Shown here: one piece after another, positions 24,580 to 35,611 of the stretch
How positions within the stretch are numbered: position 1 is the stretch's first letter
How the letters are laid out: the number at the start of each line of letters is the position of its first letter
Assembly: GCF_007858975.2 (NCBI RefSeq)
Contig: NZ_CP042220.2
Location: forward strand, 868,001 to 932,000
Length of the DNA stretch: 64,000 nt
From: Dickeya poaceiphila
GTDB taxonomy: Bacteria > Pseudomonadota > Gammaproteobacteria > Enterobacterales > Enterobacteriaceae
Direction of reading: 5' to 3'
Program-made: the position numbers and the translations under genes
The notes under the pieces: generated by a model
What the model was told of the DNA's origin: nothing
What the model saw: the letters and a program-made list of their open reading frames with translations, nothing else
The model's database searches: none

Positions 24580-24912
24580 TCAGATGTAAATGTCGATAGC
24601 ATGTTCAGCTGACGGACGGTTAACGCCTTCAACCGGTCTGATCATCGGTTTGCTTTCTTGCGGTGGCGGCACCTGCTGGTTTTGCAGTTGTGCAATCTGC
24701 CCCTGCATCACAACAATCTGAGCCTGCATCGATTGCTGCTGTCCATTAATCGTGGTTTCCTGCTGCTTCTTGGTGCTTTCACCTGATGCCTCATCGGCTT
24801 TCAGGTTTTGCAGATTACGCTCAGAAACCTTCTGTTCCGTGTTGGTTTCGACGCTGGTGGATGCTGGCACCGGCATCACTGCAAACGCAGAGCTGGTAAT
24901 TGGACTCAGCAT
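24580..24912 (-). CDS. FlxA-like glutamine-rich coiled-coil protein, copy 2
   Basis: 110 residues. A hydrophobic/Ala-Pro head is followed by a charged, Gln-rich coiled coil (about 25-85), the proline run QVPPPQ and the tail EGVNRPSAEHAIDIYI. It is a diverged paralogue of the adjacent 23940-24302 gene: the last 16 residues share E-G-V-N-x-P-x-x-E and the terminal IYI. It has its own AGGAGG ribosome binding site, its own exact sigma-28 -10 box 50 bp upstream and its own terminator, so the two copies are separate units. Function unknown. Confidence 0.75.
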   Translation of the reverse strand: MLSPITSSAFAVMPVPASTSVETNTEQKVSERNLQNLKADEASGESTKKQQETTINGQQQSMQAQIVVMQGQIAQLQNQQVPPPQESKPMIRPVEGVNRPSAEHAIDIYI

Positions 24913-24962
24913 ACATCCTCCTGATTAGTAGTCTGGGCAGGGGACTATCCCTGCTATCTCTA

Positions 24963-24989
24963 TTATCGGCACCCGGCACGACATTATGA
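24963..24989 (-). promoter_or_regulatory. Probable sigma-28 (FliA) promoter of FlxA-like copy 2
   Basis: Exact -10 GCCGATAA on the minus strand (24963-24970) with an 11 bp spacer to TCATAATG, a weak match to the TAAAGTTT -35. Confidence 0.6.
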
Positions 24990-25070
24990 GTGATTATTAA
25001 CCAAAAAGTGCGTTCTGGCTACTCTTTGTCCTGAGTGATGGGGTAAGAAATTGTATCTTTACGCCTGATA

Positions 25071-26606
25071 TTATTTCCCATAAACATTAATTGCGTCGGT
25101 TAGCCGCACCGCCTGTCTGCTGAGGTTGGTGGCGAATTCCGCTGATTGATCAACCATCTCGGTATTACCGGCGGTCATCTGCTCAATTTGGGCGATAGAA
25201 CCGTTGATCAGTGACAACGCTGCAGTTTGCTCACGGGTGGCGTTGCTGATCTCGCTGATCATGCTTGCCACTTGCTGCACATCGTTGACGATGTCCTGAA
25301 TATGTTTGCCTGCTTTGTCTACCAGTGCGCTACCCGTTTCAACGCTGGTCATGTTGGCGTCGATCAAGGTTTTGATTTCGCGGGCAGCAGACGCGGAATG
25401 CTGCGCCAGATTGCGAACTTCCGCCGCCACAACGGCAAAACCACGCCCTTCTACGCCGGCACGCGCTGCTTCTACCGCCGCATTGAGTGCCAGAATGTTG
25501 GTCTGAAAGGCGATACTGTCGATAACGCCGATGATATCGACGATTTTGCGGCTGGCGTTTGAAATAGACTCCATCATACCCACGGCCTCGGCCATGATAT
25601 CGCCGCCTTCGCCAGCGGACTGGCTGGCATGTTGCGCCATCTGGGTGGCTTGTGTGGCGGTGTCTGCGCTTTGTTGTACTGCTACGGTAATCTGTTCGAT
25701 AGCCGCTGCTGTCTGCTGCAGATTGGCGGAGGTTTCCTCGGTGCGTGTGCTCAGATCATGGTTGCCATCGGCCAGTTGTTGGCTGATGCTGTTGATGCCA
25801 GCCACCTGTGTGCTGACATCATCCACCAGTGAATGCAGGTTGAGGCCGAATTGGTTGACCACCCGTAACAGCAGCCCAACTTCATCCACCCGGTTGAGAT
25901 GGATACTGTCTGCCCGGCGACCAGATACGACCTGTTGTGCCTGACCCAGGATCAAACGCAGCGGATTGGCGATTTGTTGTTGCAGAAACTGGTCGAGTAC
26001 TACCATCAGCAGCAGAATCGAGATGATCGATGTTGTTGTGCCAATGCCCAGCAGGATGAGAGCGAGCGGCATTAAACCGCCGAGCAATACGGCCAGTCGT
26101 AAGCGCCAGCGTACCGATAACCGCTGGAATAGCGACAAAACCGAGAACAGCCCGGTTCGGACTACCAGCCCTTTGTAAAACCCTAGATGACGAGCTTGTT
26201 TATTCTGTACTGCTTCATACAGCGGTTCAACAGCGCGAATTTCTTCTGCCTTGGGGGTATTGCGTACCGAAATATAGCCGGTGAGTTGATTATGGTGATA
26301 GACCGGCGTGACGTTAGCGCGTACCCAGTAATGATCGCCGTTTTTGCGACGGTTTTTGACCAGTCCGGTCCAACTGTCGCCTTGTTGCAGCGTGTACCAC
26401 ATGTCGGCGAAGGCTTCGGTGGGCATATCCGGATGACGCACAATATTGTGGGGGGTTCCCATCAGTTCGTGCTCATCAAATCCACTGACGCGAATAAACG
26501 CGGAGTTGGCATAAGTGATGTTGCTTTTAACATCCGTGGTCGACATTAATGTAGTGCCGTCATCCAACAGGTATTCTTGTTGTGTAATAGGTGTATTAAC
26601 CCGCAT
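25071..26606 (-). CDS. aer: Aerotaxis receptor (Aer-type methyl-accepting chemotaxis protein)
   Basis: 511 residues (E. coli Aer 506). The N-terminal PAS domain (about 18-120) carries the Aer FAD-binding signature HNIVRHPDMP and KNRRKNGDHYWVRANVTPVY. A hydrophobic hairpin anchor (about 170-205) and HAMP-like region follow, then the kinase-control domain with the invariant hairpin tip IAFQTNILALNAAVEAARAGxxGRGFAVVA. There is no periplasmic ligand domain and no C-terminal receptor pentapeptide, both typical of Aer. It signals redox/energy state to CheA. No sigma-28 box is obvious upstream, unlike the neighbouring FlxA-like genes. It could equally be labelled a PAS-containing MCP paralogue. Confidence 0.88.
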   Translation of the reverse strand: MRVNTPITQQEYLLDDGTTLMSTTDVKSNITYANSAFIRVSGFDEHELMGTPHNIVRHPDMPTEAFADMWYTLQQGDSWTGLVKNRRKNGDHYWVRANVTPVYHHNQLTGYISVRNTPKAEEIRAVEPLYEAVQNKQARHLGFYKGLVVRTGLFSVLSLFQRLSVRWRLRLAVLLGGLMPLALILLGIGTTTSIISILLLMVVLDQFLQQQIANPLRLILGQAQQVVSGRRADSIHLNRVDEVGLLLRVVNQFGLNLHSLVDDVSTQVAGINSISQQLADGNHDLSTRTEETSANLQQTAAAIEQITVAVQQSADTATQATQMAQHASQSAGEGGDIMAEAVGMMESISNASRKIVDIIGVIDSIAFQTNILALNAAVEAARAGVEGRGFAVVAAEVRNLAQHSASAAREIKTLIDANMTSVETGSALVDKAGKHIQDIVNDVQQVASMISEISNATREQTAALSLINGSIAQIEQMTAGNTEMVDQSAEFATNLSRQAVRLTDAINVYGK

Positions 26607-27214
26607 TGAAAACCCCGATGCTGTGTGTCAGTTATGTCAGTGATGTAGAGAAGGGCCAGGGTGTGAGCACGGCCTGATTAATCACACAAATTCAGAACTT
26701 ATCCCACAAGGTTATTTTGCTTGCCATTTTAGTGCAGGACAGTGCTCAACATCCTCACGCACGCTGTACGTTCGGGGGGGACGTGCTGTCAATGTCCATG
26801 CTGGCTGCGACATTACACCTGATGGGGTAGAGTCTGGAGGTGTGTTAAATCATCGTTTTTATTTTTTAACTCAAGGTTAAAAGATACGAAAAAAGGGCGC
26901 TTCAAATTGCAAAGCATCCCTGAGCAAACTTATTCTTTTTTTTCAGGTGGGGAATTTATGCTTTGGGTCTTTGTGTTGTCAATCAAATCATTTTTTGAAC
27001 AGCATTTTTTTTAACTACTCTTTATTTGTTAATTATTGTTCGGTTTTTTCTTAATGATGTCATTACAATAAGAACGTTTTGTTAACATGGCTGACAAGAA
27101 TGTCGTTCTGAAAAATAGAAGGAAATAAGGCGACTTATTAAATAAAATTAAATGATGATGTAATAAAAGAGACGGAAAGTTATTTTTCTATCGAAAATAA
27201 ATTCACGTGAGTTA
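26607..27214. other. AT-rich intergenic stretch without recognisable genes
   Basis: About 600 bp between aer and an ERIC element, with T/A-rich runs (26940-27060) and no open frame with coding character on either strand. No tRNA fold or clear terminator was found. It is longer and richer in AT than other gaps here. Confidence 0.5.
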
Positions 27215-27341
<127 letters not shown>

Positions 27342-27403
27342 TGTCGAATTAATGTCATTGCTTTAAACAGTAATGGGTGGAAAGTGGCGGGTGAAAAATA
27401 GTG

Positions 27404-27444
27404 TAAAAACATTCGCCACTGGATGTTTCATCCAGTGGCGAATG
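27404..27444 (-). terminator. Rho-independent terminator of garD
   Basis: A 16 bp perfect stem (CATTCGCCACTGGATG and its complement) around a TTT loop; on the minus strand a T run follows (A run at 27405-27409). It lies 25 bp past the garD stop. Confidence 0.9.
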
Positions 27445-27468
27445 CGTGGCTAACGAATAATACGTGTA

Positions 27469-29043
27469 TCAGGTAACCGGTGCCGGGTTAAACACCGACA
27501 GTGCGTTGTGTAAACCCCATTGATCAGACCAGGTTTTTTTCCTGCCGCTAGCGATATCCAGAATAAAACGGAATAACTGCCAGCCCACATCTTCAATGGT
27601 TGCTTCGCCGGTAGCGATGGTGCCGGCGTTGATATCCATCAGATCATGCCAGCGTTCCGCGAGCGCCGTGCGGGTCGCCATCTTGATGACCGGCACCGCT
27701 TTCAGCCCGTAAGGGGTGCCGCGCCCGGTGGTGAACACCTGAACAGTGATGCCGGAAGCCAGTTGCTGCGTACCGCACACAAAGTCGCTGGCTGGCGTGG
27801 CTGCGTAAATCAGCCCGCGTTTGGTCGGACGTTGACCTGGCGACAGCACTTCGACGATGGCGCTGGTGCCGGATTTAGCAATAGACCCCAAGGCTTTTTC
27901 CACCACATTCGCCAGCCCACCTTTTTTGTTGCCGGGCGATGGGTTAGCGCTGCGGTCAGTCTTGCCGCTGTCCAGATAGTCGTCATACCAGGCCATCTCT
28001 TCCAGCAGACGTTTCCCTACCTCTTCATTGATGGTACGTGGCGTGAGTAGATGAATGGCGTCGCGTACTTCGGTGACTTCGGAAAACATCACCGTAGCGC
28101 CGCAACGCACCAGCAGATCAGACGCGAATCCTACCGCCGGGTTGGCGGTCACACCGGAAAACGCGTCGCTGCCGCCACATTGCATACCGACTACCAGTTC
28201 AGATGCCGGCACCGTTTCGCGCGCGCGGCGGTTGAGCTGTTGCAGATGCTTATCTGCCATAGCCAGAATATCGTCCACCATCGATTTGAAACCGATATGG
28301 TGTTCATCTTGCAATCGCACAATACTGGTATCGTCCAGCGAAATGGCCTGTACATCCGGCGTGCCTTGCAGCAGGCGTTCTGGCTGGAGTTTTTCGCAGC
28401 CCAGCCCGACCACCAGCACTTCGCCGCCGAAATTCGGATTGAGCGCCAGATTGTGGATGGTGCGGATAGGCACAACGGCGGCTGGGGCATTGATCGCCAC
28501 ACCGCAGCCATACAGATGGTTCAGTGCGACTACGCCGTCTACGTTAGGATAACGGGGCAGCAGGTCACGCTCTATCAGGTTGACGACATAATCCACCACA
28601 CCGGCAACGCAGTGGACGCTGGTAGTAATGCCGAGCAGGTTTTTGGTGCCGACGCTACCGTCCGGATTACGGTAGCCTTCGAAGGTATACCCTTCCAGCG
28701 GCGGCAGTGTTGGCGGAACCCTGGTTGCCAGCGGCAGCGTTTCCAGCGCCGGCGCCGTGGGCAATTCCACCAGCGATTCATCGATCCAACTGCCGCGGAC
28801 GATGTCCCTGAGGGCGTAGCCGATGATTTCGCCATAACGGACGATAGGCGCTCCGAGGGCGATATCGCGTAATGCGACCTTGTGGCCTTGCGGTACGTGT
28901 TCTTTCAGTTCCAGACCGCAACTGAATCGGGTACCGGCTTTCAGACCATTATTGTTGACGACAATGGCAACATTGTCAGACTCATGAACCTTGATATAAA
29001 GCGGCCGTTCATCGGCCACACCCGTTGTTGTATTATCTGACAT
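27469..29043 (-). CDS. garD: Galactarate dehydratase
   Basis: 524 residues (E. coli GarD 523). It dehydrates meso-galactarate to 5-keto-4-deoxy-D-glucarate. The N-terminal SAF-like domain (about 15-95, ending GSWIDES) is followed by the UxaA/GarD catalytic part with [63 protein letters not shown] and the [16 protein letters not shown] segment. Start: the ATG at 29043 has AAGG upstream and gives the family length; an ATG at 29058 has no ribosome binding site. It is transcribed away from gudPXD-garLRK, so both arms share the 29044-29600 control region. Confidence 0.95.
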   Translation of the reverse strand: MSDNTTTGVADERPLYIKVHESDNVAIVVNNNGLKAGTRFSCGLELKEHVPQGHKVALRDIALGAPIVRYGEIIGYALRDIVRGSWIDESLVELPTAPALETLPLATRVPPTLPPLEGYTFEGYRNPDGSVGTKNLLGITTSVHCVAGVVDYVVNLIERDLLPRYPNVDGVVALNHLYGCGVAINAPAAVVPIRTIHNLALNPNFGGEVLVVGLGCEKLQPERLLQGTPDVQAISLDDTSIVRLQDEHHIGFKSMVDDILAMADKHLQQLNRRARETVPASELVVGMQCGGSDAFSGVTANPAVGFASDLLVRCGATVMFSEVTEVRDAIHLLTPRTINEEVGKRLLEEMAWYDDYLDSGKTDRSANPSPGNKKGGLANVVEKALGSIAKSGTSAIVEVLSPGQRPTKRGLIYAATPASDFVCGTQQLASGITVQVFTTGRGTPYGLKAVPVIKMATRTALAERWHDLMDINAGTIATGEATIEDVGWQLFRFILDIASGRKKTWSDQWGLHNALSVFNPAPVT

Positions 29044-29224
29044 GGCGCTAACCTTCATGAGTTATAACGCTGGTTAAAGCTATAACGTGCGGTTTATTTT
29101 CACTGTCGCTGCTAATAATGACTTTGCTCGGCATCAGTATAGGTGAGCTTTCTGCCGCTATGCATTATGCAATTGACTGACATCCTGACGCGCTGTGCTT
29201 AATTTCTCTGGCGAAGAAACAATA

Positions 29225-29246
29225 GGCAGTGAGACCTGTCACATTA
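29225..29246. promoter_or_regulatory. CRP-like binding site between garD and gudP
   Basis: AGTGA-GACCTG-TCACA at 29228-29243, one mismatch to the TGTGA-N6-TCACA core, in the 550 bp between the two divergent hexarate transcripts. It fits catabolite control of a sugar-acid pathway. No cdaR regulator gene is in the window. Confidence 0.55.
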
Positions 29247-29600
29247 TTCCGTCCGTTGACTTATTCCCTCCTTAATTCTGACCGTCGCGCTTTGTGACTG
29301 AAGTGGCAAAAGCCGGTGTTTTCGTGAAATGACTCCCAAATGATTGGGCGATTGCTGCAACTCGTGTTGTTGATAGTGGTGATTGTTGGGCGCTTGTCCA
29401 GTGAGGCGTGCAGACGCGCCCTTTATAATCACTCCCAGAAGTCGAAGAGGTCTCGTGGTTTATTTTTGCTGTTCTGCTTTTTCTTTGCTCAAGTTTCAAA
29501 CCATTACCGACTCTTGATTTCATTCTGGTAACTCAACCCTACGCAAGTGTGGTTATTTGGAATGAATGAGCTAACCGCTATCTAAAAGTAGGAGTTCATC

Positions 29601-30953
29601 ATGAATACCGTCAGCACAGCAGCCGGCGTATTACAAAAGAAAACCAACGCCCGTTACTGGATTGTCGTGATACTGTTTATCGTCACGTCATTCAATTATG
29701 GCGACCGCTCTACGATTTCCATCGCCGGTTCCGCCATGTCCAAAGATATTGGTCTTGATGCAGTGGGCATGGGCTATATCTTCTCTGCATTTTCCTGGGC
29801 TTATGTGATAGGTCAAATTCCCGGCGGCTGGCTGCTAGACCGCTTTGGTTCCAAGCGCGTCTACTTCTGGAGCATCTTCTCCTGGTCGTTGTTTACCCTG
29901 CTGCAAGGGTTTGTAGATATTTTCCACGGCTCAGCCATCGTGATTTCGTTGTTTATGCTGCGTTTCATGGTGGGATTGTGCGAATCCCCATCTTTCCCCG
30001 GTAACAGCCGTATTGTAGCGGCCTGGTTCCCGGCGCAGGAGCGTGGCACCGCGGTCGCCATTTTCAACTCCGCACAGTACTTCGCCACCGTTATCTTTGC
30101 GCCCATTATGGGTTGGCTGACGCATGAAGTGGGTTGGGCACATGTGTTCTGGTTTATGGGGGGGCTTGGCATCATCATCGCTTTCCTGTGGCAGAAGGTC
30201 ATTCATGATCCGAAAGATCATCCCGGCGTGAATAAGGCTGAACTGGAGTACATCGAAGCGGGCGGCGCACTGGTCAATATGGATGCATTAGCGACGAAAA
30301 AATCGGTCGCTCGCGGCGAGAAATGGCACCAGATTAAACAGTTGCTGACTTCCCGCATGATGATGGGCGTCTATCTCGGTCAATACTGCATCAATGCGCT
30401 GACTTACTTCTTTATTACCTGGTTCCCGGTGTATCTGGTGCAGGCGCGCGGCATGTCGATTCTGAAAGCCGGTTTTGTTGCGTCGATCCCAGCCATTTGC
30501 GGATTTGTCGGCGGCGTGCTGGGCGGGGTGATTTCCGATTACCTGATGCGCCGTACCCAGTCACTCACCCTTGCCCGTAAAACGCCGATTGTGCTGGGAA
30601 TGCTGCTGTCCATGTCGATGGTGATTTGTAACTACGTCACCACGGAATGGGTGGTGATTGCGGTGATGGCGGCGGCGTTCTTCGGTAAAGGTATCGGTGC
30701 GCTGGGCTGGGCGGTGATGGCGGATACCGCGCCGAAAGAAATCAGCGGCTTGAGCGGCGGTCTGTTCAATATGTTCGGCAATATCTCCGGCATCGTTACG
30801 CCGATTGCCATCGGCTATATCGTCGGTGTGACCGGCTCCTTTAATGGCGGGCTGGTATATGTGGGCGTTCATGCGTTCGTCGCTATCCTGAGCTTCCTGT
30901 TCATCGTGCAGGACATCAAACGTATCGAACTGAAACCTTATAAACCCCAGTGA
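29601..30953 (+). CDS. gudP: Glucarate/galactarate MFS transporter GudP
   Basis: 450 residues, identical in length to E. coli GudP. A major facilitator superfamily anion:proton symporter with about 12 hydrophobic helices; the signature [17 protein letters not shown] lies between helices 2 and 3. [16 protein letters not shown] near the N-terminus and [20 protein letters not shown] in the C-terminal half are typical of the hexuronate/hexarate transporter group. It imports D-glucarate and galactarate. A TAGGAG ribosome binding site precedes the ATG. It is first in the gudPXD-garLRK operon, 21 bp before gudX. Confidence 0.94.
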   Translation: MNTVSTAAGVLQKKTNARYWIVVILFIVTSFNYGDRSTISIAGSAMSKDIGLDAVGMGYIFSAFSWAYVIGQIPGGWLLDRFGSKRVYFWSIFSWSLFTLLQGFVDIFHGSAIVISLFMLRFMVGLCESPSFPGNSRIVAAWFPAQERGTAVAIFNSAQYFATVIFAPIMGWLTHEVGWAHVFWFMGGLGIIIAFLWQKVIHDPKDHPGVNKAELEYIEAGGALVNMDALATKKSVARGEKWHQIKQLLTSRMMMGVYLGQYCINALTYFFITWFPVYLVQARGMSILKAGFVASIPAICGFVGGVLGGVISDYLMRRTQSLTLARKTPIVLGMLLSMSMVICNYVTTEWVVIAVMAAAFFGKGIGALGWAVMADTAPKEISGLSGGLFNMFGNISGIVTPIAIGYIVGVTGSFNGGLVYVGVHAFVAILSFLFIVQDIKRIELKPYKPQ

Positions 30954-30973
30954 TGAAAAGTAAGGACGAGCAC

Positions 30974-32335
30974 ATGAACAGTACGCAAGATACCCCCGTC
31001 ATTACCGGCATGAAAGTCATCCCCGTCGCGGGTTATGACAGCATGTTGCTCAATATTGGCGGTGCTCACGGGGCCTATTTCACCCGCAATATCGTGATGT
31101 TGACAGATAACGCCGGCCACACCGGCGTGGGAGAGGCGCCGGGCGGCGAGGTGATTTACAACACGCTGACGGCGGCGATCCCTCAGGTGGTAGGGGCACA
31201 GGTGGCGCGTATGAACCATCTGGTACATCAGGTTCACAAAGGCAACCAGTCTTCGGATTTCGACTCGTTCGGCAAAGGCGCCTGGACATTCGAATTGCGG
31301 GTCAACGCTGTCGCCGCATTGGAAGCCGCCCTGCTGGACTTGCTGGGGCAGCACCTGAATGTGCCTGTCGCCGAATTGCTGGGGCCGGGTAAACAGCGTG
31401 ATGAAGTCACGGTACTGGGCTACCTGTTCTATATCGGCGATCGTACTAAAACCGATTTGCCTTATCTGGAAGGCGAACAGGGTAAACACCCGTGGTATCA
31501 CCTGCGTCACCAGCAGGCAATGAACAGCGATGCCGTGGTGCGACTGGCGGAAGCGGCGGCTGATCGCTACGGTTTTAAAGACTTCAAGCTGAAAGGCGGC
31601 GTGCTGCCGGGCGAACTGGAAATCGACACCGTGAAGGCGTTGAAAAAGCGCTTCCCGGATGCCCGCATCACGGTAGACCCGAACGGAGCCTGGTTGCTCG
31701 ATGAAGCGATCCGCTTATGCAAAGGCCTGAACGGTGTGCTGACTTACGCCGAAGACCCCTGTGGCGCGGAGCAGGGCTTCTCTGGCCGTGAAGTGATGGC
31801 GGAATTCCGCCGTGCCACCGGGCTGCCGGTCGCCACCAACATGATTGCCACCAACTGGCGCGAGATGAACCACGCGGTGATGTTGCAGGCGGTGGATATC
31901 CCGCTGGCGGACCCGCATTTCTGGACCATGCACGGCGCGGTGCGGGTGGCGCAACTGTGTGACGAATGGGGCCTGACCTGGGGTTGTCACTCTAATAACC
32001 ACTTCGACATTTCGCTGGCGATGTTCACCCATGTGGGCGCGGCGGCACCCGGCAAGCCGACCGCTATCGACACGCACTGGATCTGGCAGGAAGGACAGCA
32101 CCTGACTAAAGAGCCGCTGCAAATCGTTAACGGCAACATCAAGGTGCCGGAACGGCCGGGGCTTGGCATTGAGCTGGATATGGAACAGGTAATGAAAGCC
32201 CATGAACTGCATAAGAAATTGCCGAGCGGCGCACGCAATGACGCCGCAGCGATGCAGTACCTGATCCCCGGCTGGACATTTGATCGCAAACGCCCGGTAT
32301 TCGGACGTGAGTTACCTAAGAATTCAACGTTTTAA
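30974..32335 (+). CDS. gudX: Glucarate dehydratase-related protein GudX
   Basis: 453 residues. An enolase-superfamily member of the mandelate racemase subgroup, paralogous to the next gene. The acid/base residues known for glucarate dehydratase are kept: KxK at Lys205/Lys207, metal-site Asp235 and Asn237, Asp313, and His339/Asn341 in the CHSNNHFD loop. E. coli GudX is reported as a weak glucarate/idarate dehydratase, so activity is likely but its distinct role is not clear. The C-terminus extends about 7 residues past the usual VFGR end. The start at 30974 has TAAGGA; the upstream in-frame ATG overlaps gudP. Confidence 0.92.
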   Translation: MNSTQDTPVITGMKVIPVAGYDSMLLNIGGAHGAYFTRNIVMLTDNAGHTGVGEAPGGEVIYNTLTAAIPQVVGAQVARMNHLVHQVHKGNQSSDFDSFGKGAWTFELRVNAVAALEAALLDLLGQHLNVPVAELLGPGKQRDEVTVLGYLFYIGDRTKTDLPYLEGEQGKHPWYHLRHQQAMNSDAVVRLAEAAADRYGFKDFKLKGGVLPGELEIDTVKALKKRFPDARITVDPNGAWLLDEAIRLCKGLNGVLTYAEDPCGAEQGFSGREVMAEFRRATGLPVATNMIATNWREMNHAVMLQAVDIPLADPHFWTMHGAVRVAQLCDEWGLTWGCHSNNHFDISLAMFTHVGAAAPGKPTAIDTHWIWQEGQHLTKEPLQIVNGNIKVPERPGLGIELDMEQVMKAHELHKKLPSGARNDAAAMQYLIPGWTFDRKRPVFGRELPKNSTF

Positions 32336-32350
32336 CAGAAGGAAACTACC

Positions 32351-33691
32351 ATGACGTCGCAAAGTTCCACCCCGGTTATTACCAGTATGCAGGTGATTCC
32401 TGTTGCCGGACACGACAGCATGTTGCTGAACCTCAGCGGGGCGCACGCGCCGTACTTCACCCGTAATATCGTGATACTCAAGGATAACGCGGGTCATACC
32501 GGTGTGGGGGAAATTCCTGGCGGTGAGAAAATTCGTCAGACGCTGGAAGATGCCGCTGCGCTGGTGGTCGGCAAAACGCTGGGTGAATATAAAAATGTGA
32601 TGACGGCGGTACGCAACCAGTTTGCCGACCGCGATGCCTCTGGTCGTGGTCTGCAAACCTTCGACCTGCGCACCACCATTCATGTGGTGACCGGCATTGA
32701 AGCCGCGATGCTGGACTTGCTGGGGCAGTTCCTGAACGTACCGGTGGCCGCGTTGTTAGGCGATGGTCAGCAGCGTGATGCGGTAGAAATGCTCGGTTAT
32801 CTGTTCTACATCGGTGATCGCAACAAAACTGACCTGCCGTACCAGAGCCAGCCGGATGAGCAATGCGACTGGTATCGCCTGCGCCACGAAGAAGCGCTGA
32901 CGCCGGAAACGGTGGTGCGTCTGGCAGAAGCCGCGTACGAGAAATACGGCTTCAACGATTTCAAACTCAAAGGCGGCGTGCTGGCGGGCAGCGAAGAGGC
33001 TGAAGCGGTTACCGCGCTGGCTAAACGCTTCCCACAAGCGCGCATTACGCTCGACCCGAACGGTGCCTGGTCGCTGGAAGAGGCGATTCGTCTGGGCAAA
33101 CAACTGCGTGGCGTGCTGGCTTACGCTGAGGACCCATGCGGCGCTGAGCAGGGTTTTTCTGGCCGTGAAGTGATGGCCGAGTTTCGTCGCGCCACCGGGC
33201 TGCCCACTGCCACCAACATGATCGCCACCGACTGGCGTCAGATGGGGCACACCATTTCCCTGCAATCGGTGGATATCCCGCTGGCGGACCCGCACTTCTG
33301 GACCATGCAGGGTTCGGTGCGCGTAGCACAGATGTGCCATGAATGGGGCCTGACCTGGGGTTCTCACTCCAATAACCACTTTGATATTTCACTGGCGATG
33401 TTCACCCACGTGGCTGCGGCAGCGCCGGGCCGTATTACTGCCATTGATACGCACTGGATTTGGCAGGAGGGCAACCAGCGTCTGACCAAAGCGCCGTTGC
33501 AGATTGTCGGCGGTATGGTCGAAGTACCGAAGAAACCGGGACTGGGCGTCGAGCTGGATATGGAACAGGTGATGAAGGCCCATGAGCTGTATAAAAACAT
33601 GGGGCTGGGCGCACGTAACGACGCCGTTGGGATGCAGTACCTGATCCCTAACTGGACGTTTGATAACAAGCGCCCTTGTCTGGTTCGTTAA
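32351..33691 (+). CDS. gudD: Glucarate dehydratase
   Basis: 446 residues, same as E. coli GudD. It dehydrates D-glucarate (and L-idarate) to 5-keto-4-deoxy-D-glucarate. Catalytic and metal residues fall at the same numbers as in the characterised E. coli enzyme: Lys205/Lys207 in FKLKGG, Asp235 and Asn237 in LDPNGAW, Asp313, and His339 with Asn341 in [22 protein letters not shown] supplies the ribosome binding site. About 70% of residues look shared with GudX by eye, indicating tandem duplication ancient enough to be shared with E. coli. Confidence 0.96.
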   Translation: MTSQSSTPVITSMQVIPVAGHDSMLLNLSGAHAPYFTRNIVILKDNAGHTGVGEIPGGEKIRQTLEDAAALVVGKTLGEYKNVMTAVRNQFADRDASGRGLQTFDLRTTIHVVTGIEAAMLDLLGQFLNVPVAALLGDGQQRDAVEMLGYLFYIGDRNKTDLPYQSQPDEQCDWYRLRHEEALTPETVVRLAEAAYEKYGFNDFKLKGGVLAGSEEAEAVTALAKRFPQARITLDPNGAWSLEEAIRLGKQLRGVLAYAEDPCGAEQGFSGREVMAEFRRATGLPTATNMIATDWRQMGHTISLQSVDIPLADPHFWTMQGSVRVAQMCHEWGLTWGSHSNNHFDISLAMFTHVAAAAPGRITAIDTHWIWQEGNQRLTKAPLQIVGGMVEVPKKPGLGVELDMEQVMKAHELYKNMGLGARNDAVGMQYLIPNWTFDNKRPCLVR

Positions 33692-33777
33692 TCCATCGTT
33701 GTTGGTTAATTATCGTAGGTCGTTAATGAAGAGTGCCGCTTCATCCGGGGCGGTGCGGTAAAGAGTAAGGACAAAAC

Positions 33778-34548
33778 ATGAAGACGCCACTGTTGCCTAA
33801 CCCATTTCGCCAGAATTTACGCCAGGGAAACACCCTGATCGGTTGCTGGTGTGCGCTGGCTAATCCGATTTCTACCGAGGTATTGGGGCTGGCAGGGTTT
33901 GACTGGCTGGTACTGGACGGCGAGCACGCGCCGAACGACATCAACACCTTTATTCCACAACTGATGGCGCTCAAAGGCAGCCACAGTGCGCCGGTGGTGC
34001 GTCCGCCTTGTAATGAGCCGGTGATTATCAAGCGTTTGCTGGATATCGGTTTTTACAACTTCCTGATCCCTTTTGTGGAAACCGAAGAAGAGGCGGTTCG
34101 CGCCGTGGCGTCAACGCGTTATCCGCCAGCGGGTATTCGCGGCGTGTCGGTCGGTCATCGCAGCAATGCCTACGGCACCGAGCCGAACTATTTTGCCACC
34201 ATTAACGACAACATCACTGTGCTGGTGCAGATAGAAACCCAGGATGGGGTGGACAATCTGGATGCGATTGCTGCGGTTGATGGCGTTGATGGCATTTTCG
34301 TCGGTCCGGGTGACCTGTCAGCGGCGTTGGGGTACCTGGGCCAGCCTAACCATCCGGAAGTGCAGAAAGTGATTCGTCACATTTTTGAACGTGCGGCTGC
34401 CCACGGCAAACCGAGTGGCATTCTGGCGCCGGTGGAAGCGGATGCCCGTCGTTATCTGGAATGGGGCGCGCGTTTTGTGGCGGTCGGTAGCGATCTGGGT
34501 GTGTTCCGCGGCGCTACGCAGGCATTGTGCGACAAATTTAAAAAGTAA
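33778..34548 (+). CDS. garL: 5-keto-4-deoxy-D-glucarate aldolase
   Basis: 256 residues. A class II, HpcH/HpaI-family metal-dependent aldolase that splits 5-keto-4-deoxyglucarate into pyruvate and tartronate semialdehyde. Visible family blocks: [16 protein letters not shown], the catalytic-loop [26 protein letters not shown] with metal ligand Glu, [13 protein letters not shown], and [16 protein letters not shown] with metal ligand Asp. It sits 86 bp after gudD in the same direction, joining the gud and gar genes that are unlinked in E. coli. Confidence 0.95.
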   Translation: MKTPLLPNPFRQNLRQGNTLIGCWCALANPISTEVLGLAGFDWLVLDGEHAPNDINTFIPQLMALKGSHSAPVVRPPCNEPVIIKRLLDIGFYNFLIPFVETEEEAVRAVASTRYPPAGIRGVSVGHRSNAYGTEPNYFATINDNITVLVQIETQDGVDNLDAIAAVDGVDGIFVGPGDLSAALGYLGQPNHPEVQKVIRHIFERAAAHGKPSGILAPVEADARRYLEWGARFVAVGSDLGVFRGATQALCDKFKK

Positions 34549-34622
34549 TTCGGATGAATCAGGGCCGCATCGGCCATCAACATATCTGACCATGTCACTG
34601 AATGGACAACGAGGTTATTGCA

Positions 34623-35507
34623 ATGAAAATTGGTTTTATTGGACTGGGCATCATGGGAAAACCGATGAGTAAAAACCTGATTAAAGCGGGTTATTCATTG
34701 GTGGTGCTGGACAGAAATAGCGAAGCAGTTGCTGAAGTGATTGCCACGGGCGCCACCTCGGCGGCCACACCGAAAGCGGTTGCAGAACAGAGCGATATCG
34801 TCATTACCATGCTGCCGAACTCACCTCACGTGAAAGAAGTGGTGCTGGGCGAAAACGGTGTGATCGAAGGCGCACGCAAAGGTACGGTCGTTATCGACAT
34901 GAGTTCCATCGCGCCGCTGGCCAGCCGTGAAATTGCTGCCGCATTGGCGGAAAAAAGCGTCGATATGCTGGACGCGCCGGTCAGCGGCGGCGAGCCGAAA
35001 GCCATCGACGGTACCTTGTCGGTGATGGTGGGCGGCGATAAAGCGGTGTTTGACCGTTGCTATGAGGTGATGAAGGCGATGGCCGGCTCGGTGGTGCACA
35101 CTGGTGATATCGGCGCAGGCAACGTTACCAAGCTGGCAAATCAGGTCATTGTGGCGCTGAATATCGCTGCTATGTCCGAAGCACTGGTGCTGGCAACCAA
35201 AGCCGGCGTGAATCCGGATCTGGTATATCAGGCGATTCGTGGTGGTCTGGCAGGCAGCACCGTGCTGGATGCCAAAGCGCCGATGGTAATGGACCGCAAC
35301 TTCAAACCCGGTTTCCGTATCGATCTCCACATTAAAGATTTGGCTAACGCACTGGATACCTCTCACGGCATCGGGGCACAACTGCCGCTGACCGCTGCGG
35401 TGATGGAAATGATGCAGGCGCTGAAAGCCGATGATCTGGGTGGTGCCGATCACAGTGCGCTGGCTCGTTATTATGAGAAGCTGGCGAAAGTGGAAGTCAC
35501 TCGGTAG
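34623..35507 (+). CDS. garR: Tartronate semialdehyde reductase (2-hydroxy-3-oxopropionate reductase)
   Basis: 294 residues, the E. coli length. It reduces tartronate semialdehyde to D-glycerate with NAD(P)H. Beta-hydroxyacid dehydrogenase family: Rossmann motif GFIGLGIMGKPMSKNL at the N-terminus, substrate motif DAPVSGGEPKAIDGTL, and the catalytic lysine in GAGNVTKLANQ. The start at 34623 is preferred over 34602 because it starts the Rossmann fold directly, as in the family. Third of the gar genes in the operon. Confidence 0.96.
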   Translation: MKIGFIGLGIMGKPMSKNLIKAGYSLVVLDRNSEAVAEVIATGATSAATPKAVAEQSDIVITMLPNSPHVKEVVLGENGVIEGARKGTVVIDMSSIAPLASREIAAALAEKSVDMLDAPVSGGEPKAIDGTLSVMVGGDKAVFDRCYEVMKAMAGSVVHTGDIGAGNVTKLANQVIVALNIAAMSEALVLATKAGVNPDLVYQAIRGGLAGSTVLDAKAPMVMDRNFKPGFRIDLHIKDLANALDTSHGIGAQLPLTAAVMEMMQALKADDLGGADHSALARYYEKLAKVEVTR

Positions 35508-35611
35508 TCGATAGGGCGGCGTCGGCGTCAGGCGCATCGCCGCCCGGTTGACGGAACATTTTTGACTAGCGCCGGTTCTGCAGCGCGGGTAGTTGATGAC
35601 GCGAGTCGTTT

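Noticed and set aside
23940..24912. Toxin-antitoxin or secreted effector pair
   Set aside because: The two proteins are paralogues of each other with flagellar-type promoters, not a toxin/antidote arrangement.
29244..29531. Short frames in the garD-gudP divergent region
   Set aside because: Compositionally poor, without ribosome binding sites, in a region expected to hold promoters.
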